NCBI GenBank assembly: GCA_015065205.1
Contig: SVQS01000051.1
Coordinates: forward strand, 1-10,938
Source of the DNA: Oscillospiraceae bacterium
GTDB taxonomy: Bacteria; Bacillota; Clostridia; Oscillospirales; CAG-272
Reading direction: 5' to 3'
DNA: 10,938 bases
Part shown: positions 5,627 to 10,938 of the stretch, piece by piece
How positions within the stretch are numbered: position 1 is the first letter of the stretch
Layout of the letters: each line of letters starts with the position of its first letter
Position numbers and translations under genes: made by a program
Notes under the pieces: generated by a model
The model's database searches: none
The model's input: the letters and a program-made list of their open reading frames with translations, nothing else
Told to the model about the DNA's origin: nothing

Positions 5627-7081
5627 ATGCTGGACAAATTACATGAACTATTGGCACAAATGCCCCCCGTTGCAACGGTGATCATTTCGATTGCTTGTAT
5701 GCTGTTCTTCGGCTTTGCAATGACGCGCCTGACAAAGCTTTTAAAGCTCCCCAATGTAACCGCATATATTTTAGCAGGTATTCTGATAGGTCCGTATTGT
5801 CTTGACCTCATCCCATCAAACGTAGTGCAAGGGATGGATTTCCTTTCTGATATCGCGCTGGCTCTCATCTCCTTTACAACCGGTGAATTCTTTAAGATCT
5901 CCATTCTCAAAAAGAACGGACCTCGCGTTGCCCTGATCACACTTTGTGAAGCAGGCGCGGCTTCGGTCGTGATTTTTGTACTTTCTTACTTTGTATTGAA
6001 TCTACAACTTGGATTCTCTATTGTGTTATCGGCACTTGCCGCGGCAACAGCACCTGCCTCCACAATGATGACTATTCGTCAAACGGGAGCCAAAGGAGAT
6101 TTTGTTAACACCCTTTTGCAAGTGGTGGCTCTTGACAATATCGTGGCACTCTTGGCTTACGGAATTGCTATCTCGGTGGCGGTTTCGCTTGGCTCGGGCG
6201 AGAGCATTTCGGCAAACAGCGTTTTGATGCCGCTTCTCTCCAACCTCGGCGTTTTGATCTTGGGCGGTCTTTTTGGCCTGTTCATGAAGCTGTTGATGCC
6301 CAAAAAACGCTCGACCGATAATCGTCTGATTATTTCTATTGCACTTTTGTTTGCCTTTTGTGGCATTTGTGCTCTTTTCGATATCTCCCCACTTCTCGGT
6401 TGTATGTCGATGGGTACTGTTTACATCAACATTTCGGGCGATGATAAGCTGTTCAAACAGCTCAACTACTTCAGCCCCCCCATCCTTTTGTTGTTCTTTG
6501 TGCGCTCCAGCGTAAACTTCCGTTTGGATACGCTTTTCTCATCGGTCGGTTCGATCGGCACTCTGCCACTAATCGTTGTAGGACTTTTGTACTTCGGCGT
6601 TCGTATTCTCGGCAAGTACGCAGGCGCATTTACAGGCTCAATACTTGCAGGTAAAGAAAAACGTGTACGCAATCTTTTGGGGTTGGCACTCATTCCACAA
6701 GCCGGCGTTGCCATTCCCTTGGCGGCCATGGGAGCACGTGCCCTTGGCGGAGAGATTGGAATTGCACTTGAAACCGTTATTTTGGCTTCTGCTATTCTTT
6801 ATGAAATCGTTGGTCCTGCGTGTGCAAAGCTTTCACTTTATTATTCAGGTTCCTACTCCGACAAACTCGAAGATCTTGTTCCCGAAGAAGAACTTCCTCC
6901 CAGCGACCAACCGCGCACTGAAGTTGAACTTTTGATAGAAAGAATTCAAAAGATTCAAGAACAGATTCCTGCTACTGCAACTTTTAACGAAGAAAATGAG
7001 GAAGCCTTTGATGAGGCTGCCGAAGAGCATTATATTGCCACGCGTCCTACGATGCGTCATCTTCACAGTAACAAAAAATAA
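5627..7081 (+). CDS. CPA2-type cation:proton antiporter (Kef/NapA-like membrane domain)
   Basis: This 484-residue polytopic membrane protein resembles the Na+/H+ exchanger (CPA2) family. Features in order: a short N-terminus, then about 12 hydrophobic segments from residue 15 to 405; TAYILAGILIGP (45-56); TAPASTMMTIRQTGAKG (141-157), the helix-break equivalent; VVALDNI (166-172), the ion-binding motif position; RILGKYAG (326-333); LGLALIPQAGVAIPLA (351-366). An acidic cytoplasmic tail (about 410-484) lacks a recognisable RCK/TrkA-N domain. At the ion site the pair reads Asp170-Asn171, unlike the Asp-Asp usual in electrogenic CPA2 members. The ATG at 5627 has AAAGGAG at 5613-5619; an earlier in-frame ATG at 5597 lies almost on the -10 element and cannot be in the message. 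mgtC-like follows after 12 nt. The transported ion (Na+, K+ or Li+) cannot be read from sequence. Confidence 0.85.
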   Translation: MLDKLHELLAQMPPVATVIISIACMLFFGFAMTRLTKLLKLPNVTAYILAGILIGPYCLDLIPSNVVQGMDFLSDIALALISFTTGEFFKISILKKNGPRVALITLCEAGAASVVIFVLSYFVLNLQLGFSIVLSALAAATAPASTMMTIRQTGAKGDFVNTLLQVVALDNIVALLAYGIAISVAVSLGSGESISANSVLMPLLSNLGVLILGGLFGLFMKLLMPKKRSTDNRLIISIALLFAFCGICALFDISPLLGCMSMGTVYINISGDDKLFKQLNYFSPPILLLFFVRSSVNFRLDTLFSSVGSIGTLPLIVVGLLYFGVRILGKYAGAFTGSILAGKEKRVRNLLGLALIPQAGVAIPLAAMGARALGGEIGIALETVILASAILYEIVGPACAKLSLYYSGSYSDKLEDLVPEEELPPSDQPRTEVELLIERIQKIQEQIPATATFNEENEEAFDEAAEEHYIATRPTMRHLHSNKK

Positions 7082-7093
7082 AGGAGAATTGTT

Positions 7094-7810
7094 ATGATCG
7101 ATCCGATTGCTAATCTGCTCGGCTCTTGGGCTGCCGACTTGACACCTTATTCCATTATATTGCGCATCGCGCTTTCCCTTTTACTCTCTGCTTACCTTGG
7201 CTTTGAGCGTTCCACAAAACGTCACGCAGCAGGATTGCGTACTTTTATGGTCGTTTCGCTCGCTACTACCATTGCAATGCTACTTGACCTCTACCTTTTA
7301 AGAAGTGCAGAAAACGGACTTTATCTCCTTTCGGCGGCAAGTATTATTTCGGTTGCCATCATCACAGTCAATTCCATTTTGTATAGCTCCCGTAGTCAAA
7401 TCAAGGGGTTGACCACCTCTGTTGCTCTTTGGGCAAGCGCCATCCTCGGTCTTTGCATCGGTGCAGGTTTCTATACGGTGACTCTTGTTTCTTACATTGC
7501 CTTCATTTGCACTCTTTCGGTCTTCCCTCGCTTGGAGCGTTATTTCAAAAACCGTTCTAACCACTTTGAAGTACATTTGGAACTCAAGAACATTGCCTAT
7601 CTTCAAAACTTTGTTACCACGATCCGCGAGCTTGGAATGAAAATCGATGACATTGAGATGAATACAGCCTACCAACATTCAGGACTTAGTGTCTATTCCA
7701 TTTCGATTTCTATCAGTAGCCAAGAACTCAAAAAATACAAAACGCACAGTCAAATTATTGAGGCTCTGCGCTCGCTTGATTACATCTATCATATTGAAGA
7801 AATGGTTTAA
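7094..7810 (+). CDS. MgtC/SapB-family membrane protein
   Basis: This 238-residue protein has an N-terminal membrane domain and a soluble C-terminus. The membrane part contains LRIALSLLLSAYLGFERS (23-40) and RHAAGLRTFMVV (43-54), the conserved basic loop of MgtC/SapB proteins. It ends with KGLTTSVALWASAILGLCIGAGFY (104-127). Residues from about 157 to 238 form an ACT-like alpha/beta domain (FEVHLELKN, then IRELGMKIDDIEM). MgtC in Salmonella inhibits the F-ATPase and aids growth at low Mg2+; many homologues, including this one, have unknown function. GFERS replaces the more usual GLERE at the end of the first conserved helix. The Shine-Dalgarno AAGGAG (7081-7086) begins at the antiporter's last stop base, so the two genes form one operon, suggesting a shared role in ion homeostasis. 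No Mg2+ riboswitch or separate promoter is seen. Confidence 0.85.
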   Translation: MIDPIANLLGSWAADLTPYSIILRIALSLLLSAYLGFERSTKRHAAGLRTFMVVSLATTIAMLLDLYLLRSAENGLYLLSAASIISVAIITVNSILYSSRSQIKGLTTSVALWASAILGLCIGAGFYTVTLVSYIAFICTLSVFPRLERYFKNRSNHFEVHLELKNIAYLQNFVTTIRELGMKIDDIEMNTAYQHSGLSVYSISISISSQELKKYKTHSQIIEALRSLDYIYHIEEMV

Positions 7811-7816
7811 CTTAAC

Positions 7817-7862
7817 AAAAAACGCCCTGCGTGCCACAAGCACGCAGGGCATTTTGTTTTTT
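7817..7862. terminator. Bidirectional rho-independent terminator between convergent units
   Basis: An 11-bp perfect stem GCCCTGCGTGC/GCACGCAGGGC (7824-7834 and 7840-7850) has the loop CACAA. Rightward it is followed by ATTTTGTTTTTT. Leftward (minus strand) it is followed by GTTTTTTG. It serves the mgtC-like gene on the plus strand and the NhaC-family gene on the minus strand, whose stop codon it touches. Confidence 0.93.
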
Positions 7863-9534
7863 ACTTCGCGGTCGATTCCTTTTTCTCAACAATCTTTTTG
7901 ATGACGAACAAGGTTGCAATAGTAAGAACGATACCAATAGGCAAGCAGATCCACGCATTTTGAATGAATCCGGCAAGGATAAACATTACAAAGGAGATGC
8001 CTGCAACCGTGATAGCATACGGCATTTGCGTAGAAACGTGATTAAGATGGTTACACTCGGCACCCGCAGAGGACATAATCGTCGTATCTGAGATGGGCGA
8101 GCAGTGGTCACCGCAAACGGCACCTGCGAGACATGCAGACATACTGATGATGAGAATAGGATCGCCTGCATTGAACATATAAGTAACAATTGGAATAAGA
8201 ATACCAAAGGTTCCCCAAGAGGTTCCGGTTGCAAATGCAAGCACGCAGGCAACCAAGAAGATAATAGCAGGTAGGAAAAGATTGAGTCCTGCCGCGGCAC
8301 TGTTCATCAAATCTGCTACAAAATACTTAGCCCCCATAAGAGAGGTAATGTTCTTGAGCGCAGTTGCAAAAGTCAGAATGAGGATTGCGGGAACCATTGC
8401 AATAAAGCCGGAAGGAATTGCATCCATCATTTCTTTGAGTGTCATAGAACGACGGCAAGCATAGTAGATCACGGAAATGACCAAAGTGATCATACCGCCC
8501 CAAGGAAGAGCTACAGTTGCGTCAGTATTCGAGAATGCGGTAATGAAATCCTCACCGTCAAGAATGCCGCCGTTGTAAACAAGAGCAAATACACAAACAA
8601 CGATCAGAACGGCAATCGGGAAAATCAAATCGATGATCTTTCCTTTTACGGAAGGCGTAACAGGTTGAGACTCTGCTCTCTCACCCGATGTATAAAGGTC
8701 TCCGTTGTTCTTTGCGTTGAATTCGTGAATTCGCATAGAACCGTAGTCAAAGCCCAAAACCGCAAGTCCGATAATAAACACAAAGGTCAAGAGAGAGTAG
8801 AAGTTGAAAGGAATCGCGGAAATGAAGAGATCCAGTCCCTTACCATCCTCTGCATACTGGGAAACAGCCGCTGCCCAGCTGGAAATAGGAGCAATCATAC
8901 AAATAGGCGCTGCGGTAGCATCAATGACATAAGCAAGCTTTGCACGAGATACCTTGTGTGCATCTGTTACGGGACGCATAACAGAACCAACTGTGAGGCA
9001 ATTGAAATAGTCATCGATAAAGATCAAAACGCCAAGCACGAAAGTGGCAAGAATAGCCCCTACGCGCGTTTTGATGTGAGTTTGTGCCCACTTACCAAAT
9101 GCTGCAGAACCACCTGCCTTGTTGATCATAGCAACAAGAATTCCGAGTTCAACAAGAAAGATAAAGATACCGGCCGTATCGCTAACAGCAGGAATCAAAG
9201 CCTCGGTGAGTGCGGCATCAACAGTAGTGATAGGGTTAAAGTTGGTGTAAAGTAGCGCACCGGAAACGATACCGATAAAAAGTGAACTATACACCTCTTT
9301 GGTAATCAGTGCAAGTCCGATTGCGATGATGGGAGGAACAAGTGCCCAGAAGTTTCCGCGTACCTGTGCGGTGCCGCCGCAGGTTTCACAAGCTTCGTCA
9401 CCAACCAAACCGGTAGAGTGACAGTCGATACACGCGACTTCGCTCATAGCGCCACCGGTAACACCGGCAATCACCAACATAACGATGATAACAAGTGCCG
9501 CTACTGCCAAAGTGATTTTTTGTACTTTTGACAT
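7861..9534 (-). CDS. NhaC-superfamily transporter under lysine riboswitch control; probable lysine transporter
   Basis: This 557-residue polytopic membrane protein belongs to the NhaC Na+/H+ antiporter superfamily. Key motifs are FIDDYFN (172-178), VGSVMRPVTD (182-191), KLAYVIDATAAP (199-210), FATGTSWGTFGI (434-445) and CGDHCSPISDTT (474-485). After the first helix (about 8-27) there is an insert with C35, C38, C49 and C52 (CxxC-10-CxxC, DnaJ-like spacing), then the hydrophobic region resumes near residue 62. The start ATG (9534-9532) follows GAAAGGAA on the minus strand; an open extension to 9687 is rejected because that DNA is the riboswitch. An L-box lies in the leader. Comparative genomics by Rodionov and colleagues (2003) proposed that some L-box-controlled NhaC homologues ('LysW') import lysine. 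I infer the same here; cation exchange or lysine antiport remain possible. Confidence 0.85.
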   Translation of the reverse strand: MSKVQKITLAVAALVIIVMLVIAGVTGGAMSEVACIDCHSTGLVGDEACETCGGTAQVRGNFWALVPPIIAIGLALITKEVYSSLFIGIVSGALLYTNFNPITTVDAALTEALIPAVSDTAGIFIFLVELGILVAMINKAGGSAAFGKWAQTHIKTRVGAILATFVLGVLIFIDDYFNCLTVGSVMRPVTDAHKVSRAKLAYVIDATAAPICMIAPISSWAAAVSQYAEDGKGLDLFISAIPFNFYSLLTFVFIIGLAVLGFDYGSMRIHEFNAKNNGDLYTSGERAESQPVTPSVKGKIIDLIFPIAVLIVVCVFALVYNGGILDGEDFITAFSNTDATVALPWGGMITLVISVIYYACRRSMTLKEMMDAIPSGFIAMVPAILILTFATALKNITSLMGAKYFVADLMNSAAAGLNLFLPAIIFLVACVLAFATGTSWGTFGILIPIVTYMFNAGDPILIISMSACLAGAVCGDHCSPISDTTIMSSAGAECNHLNHVSTQMPYAITVAGISFVMFILAGFIQNAWICLPIGIVLTIATLFVIKKIVEKKESTAK

Positions 9535-9571
9535 AATATTTTCCTTTCTTTTGCAGCCATCAATGCGAGAG

Positions 9572-9601
9572 AAAAAAGAAAAGCGCAGCAGAGCGCTACG
9601 C
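9572..9601 (-). terminator. Intrinsic terminator in the riboswitch expression platform
   Basis: On the minus strand, stem GCGTAGC/GCTGCGC (9601-9595 and 9589-9583, one G-U pair) has the loop GCTCT and is followed by TTTTCTTTTTT (9582-9572). It lies after the lysine aptamer and before the ribosome site of the NhaC-family gene. Premature termination here is the expected off-state when lysine is bound. Confidence 0.85.
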
Positions 9602-9643
9602 AATAAAACGAAACGGAAATTTCCTCCCCATCGACGTTTCATT

Positions 9644-9800
9644 GATAGTTCTCCACTTTCGTGACAGTGAATACGGTATTTCCGCATTCCCCAGCTAAAT
9701 CGACGGAAAAAAATTCGATTTGCTTCGGCAGAATTTCCTTTTGTGCGTCCTCTTTTTCCGAGAATGTTCTCGCACGACTCATAAATTCCGCGCCTCTATC
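9644..9800 (-). promoter_or_regulatory. Lysine riboswitch (L-box) aptamer
   Basis: Read on the minus strand, this leader matches the B. subtilis lysC L-box as I recall it. It has GATAGAGGCGCGG (9800-9788) with the conserved AGAGGNGC core. P2 is CGGAATTT/AAATTCTG, topped by GTGCG/CGCAC. Next come GCCGAAGCAAAT and P3 AAATCGA/TCGATTT. P4 is GAATGCGG/CCGTATTC (one G-U pair). P5 is a CAC-GAAA-GTG hairpin. It closes with CTATC (9648-9644), which pairs with the opening GATAG as P1. The order and spacing fit the five-helix junction. It sits about 35 nt downstream of the predicted transcription start and upstream of an intrinsic terminator, so lysine is expected to switch off the downstream transporter. 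I could not resolve the antiterminator pairing with confidence. Confidence 0.88.
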
Positions 9801-9840
9801 CTTTGATCATCGCATCAAATATGCTTTTATTGATGCATTC

Positions 9841-9869
9841 AGTATAACACGCTTTTAATAAAATGTCAA
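9841..9869 (-). promoter_or_regulatory. Sigma-A promoter of the lysine-riboswitch transporter
   Basis: On the minus strand, TTGACA (9869-9864) and TATACT (9846-9841) are separated by 17 bp. The predicted start near 9834 gives a leader of about 300 nt holding the L-box and terminator. Together with the divergent promoter at 9909-9937, it accounts for the gene-free stretch 9535-9957. Confidence 0.9.
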
Positions 9870-9908
9870 CGAATTTATGCAATTTTTTTATGTTTTTTCG
9901 GTGAAAAA

Positions 9909-9937
9909 TTGACAATTCGTAAAAAAAGTGCTATAAT
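9909..9937 (+). promoter_or_regulatory. Consensus sigma-A promoter of the small four-Cys protein
   Basis: TTGACA (9909-9914) and TATAAT (9932-9937) match consensus exactly at 17-bp spacing. Its -35 is 39 bp from that of the divergent lysine transporter promoter. The start near 9944 leaves a very short leader of about 14 nt, just enough for the ribosome site. Confidence 0.92.
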
Positions 9938-9957
9938 GAAGCAAATGAGGTGATAAA

Positions 9958-10155
9958 ATGACACAAACCACAAAAAAACGCGAGTCAAGCTGTGAAGACT
10001 GCGTATTTTATGATTACGATGAAGAATGGGATACTTACTCCTGCCAAATGAATTTGGATGAAGATGAAATGGTACGCTTTTTAACACAAAAGCATCAGTC
10101 CTGCCCTTATTACCGCTACTATGACGAATATAAGAGCGTTCAAAAACAAAATTAA
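9958..10155 (+). CDS. DUF6472-like small four-cysteine protein of unknown function
   Basis: This 65-residue acidic, tyrosine-rich, soluble protein has four cysteines: C12 and C15 as a CxxC, C29, and C49 in SCPYYRYYDEYK. Between C29 and C49 lies the block NLDEDEMVRFL (32-42). The pattern (CxxC, YDEEWDTYSC, LDEDEMVRFL, CPYY) is what I recall for DUF6472, a small clostridial family; the name is from memory. A metal (probably zinc) site formed by the four cysteines is inference. The ATG at 9958 follows an excellent GAGGTGAT site (9947-9954) and a perfect-consensus promoter, so the protein is probably well expressed. No hairpin terminator follows, and the next gene has its own promoter at 10196. 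The function and any link to the neighbouring transporter are unknown. Confidence 0.78.
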   Translation: MTQTTKKRESSCEDCVFYDYDEEWDTYSCQMNLDEDEMVRFLTQKHQSCPYYRYYDEYKSVQKQN

Positions 10156-10195
10156 CAATTTTAAAACTTTTTTTGAAATCTTTTCCATTTTCCTC

Positions 10196-10224
10196 TTGAC
10201 AAGTGGGATAATTAGAGTTATACT
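10196..10224 (+). promoter_or_regulatory. Sigma-A promoter of the terminal membrane-protein gene
   Basis: TTGACA (10196-10201) and TATACT (10219-10224) are separated by 17 bp. The start is expected near 10231, with a leader of about 32 nt. The rest of the 107-nt gap after the four-Cys gene is T-rich and shows no hairpin terminator. Confidence 0.88.
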
Positions 10225-10262
10225 ATATATGTATATAAATTCTTTTTGGAGGTTAACCTTTT

Positions 10263-10938
10263 ATGAAAAACAAGAAAACCGTTAAAATCACTGATTCCCA
10301 AATCTTAGCAAAGGGCATTTTCAAGAAAACCTTTTGGCCTTGGTTGCTCGTTATTGTAGCTGCTCTTACTTTGGCAGTGTTTTACTCTTTTGTCGCTATT
10401 GAATTCTTCAATGCCCCTCGTTGCGAAGAACACTTGTGTGACACTTTTTATGCTTACTGCTTCCACTATTCCGGCCTCATTAATATACTTGTAATCGTTG
10501 CAGCTGCACTTGTTTTGGTCGCAATTCTTTCTGCAATCTTCTTTGTTCGCAAGCGTACTCTTGTTATTTCCACAGCTGCCCTTACCTACAAAAAGGGACG
10601 TAAGGTTATCCATATTCCTTTCGAATCTATTCAAGACATTGATATCGGTACTTCCAGCGTCACTGTTACTGTTCCCTACAACAAATTCAAGTTCAAAAAA
10701 CTGAAGAACAGAAAAGAAGTTTACGATACCCTTTTCACTCGACTCAATACTTCTGTTACTACCACAACCACAAAAACCGTAATTTCTCCTTACCAAAGCC
10801 TTTCCGCTATGGCTGCTCCTCTGTTGGAAAATCCTACCTTGGAAGGTAAGCTCGCTTATTTCCAAAAACTCCATGAGTCCGGTTTGATTACAGATAAGCA
10901 ATACGATAAGTACGTTGCACAATCCCGTAAGGCAGATT
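10263..10938 (+). CDS. Two-helix membrane protein with PH-like region and SHOCT-like C-terminal motif, 3' truncated by the window
   Basis: The frame opens at ATG 10263 after GGAGG (10248-10252) and stays open to the window end, so at least 225 residues are encoded and the stop is not seen. A basic N-terminus precedes a first membrane helix (about 25-48). A short loop with three cysteines (C54, C59, C66) follows, then a second helix (about 72-95) and a positively charged stop (RKR). Residues 97-165 are beta-rich, with YKKGRKVIHIPFESIQDIDIG, resembling the bacterial PH domain (bPH2/YdbS type). A Thr-rich linker (163-173) leads to LEGKLAYFQKLHESGLITDK (193-212), which fits the SHOCT short C-terminal motif. 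The function is unknown; such modules are usually oligomerisation or membrane-associated scaffolds. The promoter at 10196-10224 makes it the first gene of its unit. Confidence 0.7.
   Translation, partial: MKNKKTVKITDSQILAKGIFKKTFWPWLLVIVAALTLAVFYSFVAIEFFNAPRCEEHLCDTFYAYCFHYSGLINILVIVAAALVLVAILSAIFFVRKRTLVISTAALTYKKGRKVIHIPFESIQDIDIGTSSVTVTVPYNKFKFKKLKNRKEVYDTLFTRLNTSVTTTTTKTVISPYQSLSAMAAPLLENPTLEGKLAYFQKLHESGLITDKQYDKYVAQSRKAD

Noticed and set aside
9430..9445. Lipobox before Cys35 of the NhaC-family protein
   Set aside because: The preceding residues are Glu-Val-Ala, with Glu at -3, which does not fit the lipoprotein consensus.
9535..9687. Open N-terminal extension of the NhaC-family frame
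   Set aside because: The stretch overlaps the L-box 3' part and the terminator, and the ATG at 9534 has its own Shine-Dalgarno directly before a typical first helix.

Overview
The window looks like a chromosomal segment from a low-to-moderate GC Bacillota, most likely an uncultivated gut-type member of the Clostridia (Oscillospirales or Christensenellales-like). The evidence is gene content (a DUF896 protein, proteins resembling the clostridial DUF6873 and DUF6472 families, zinc-type ribosomal protein L28, an L-box on an NhaC-family transporter), strong AAGGAG-type Shine-Dalgarno sites and near-consensus sigma-A promoters with 17-bp spacers. This taxonomic reading is inference. I see no phage, insertion sequence, CRISPR array, tRNA or rRNA.

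Layout. 1-276 is the 3' end of mtaB (tRNA ms2t6A methylthiotransferase). 346-672 is a compact rpmB (L28) unit with its own promoter and terminator. 684-1639 holds a DUF6873-like protein and a DUF896 protein. 1673-4669 is one apparent transcription unit behind a TTTACA/TATAAT promoter: tsaE-tsaB (tRNA t6A synthesis), rpiB (pentose phosphate), ispD-ispF (MEP isoprenoid pathway). rpe follows after a 160-nt gap and ends in a strong terminator at 5508-5535. 5566-7810 is a two-gene membrane unit, a CPA2-type cation:proton antiporter and an MgtC/SapB-family protein, driven by a fully consensus extended -10 promoter and closed by a bidirectional terminator.

On the minus strand, 7861-9869 is a self-contained unit: promoter, about 300-nt leader carrying a lysine riboswitch (L-box) and its intrinsic terminator, then an NhaC-superfamily transporter. 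The riboswitch argues that this protein moves lysine rather than acting only as a Na+/H+ antiporter. The transporter has an unusual four-cysteine, zinc-ribbon-like insert just after its first membrane helix. Divergently, 9909-10155 encodes a small four-Cys protein (DUF6472-like), and 10196 to the window end begins a two-helix membrane protein with a PH-like middle and a SHOCT-like C-terminus that runs off the end.

Functionally, two themes recur: modification of A37 in ANN-decoding tRNAs (TsaB/TsaE make t6A, the MtaB substrate) and membrane ion or amino-acid transport. Most of the window is housekeeping. The items most worth checking are the riboswitch-controlled NhaC-family transporter with its Cys4 insert, and the inverted Asp-Asn pair in the CPA2 antiporter.
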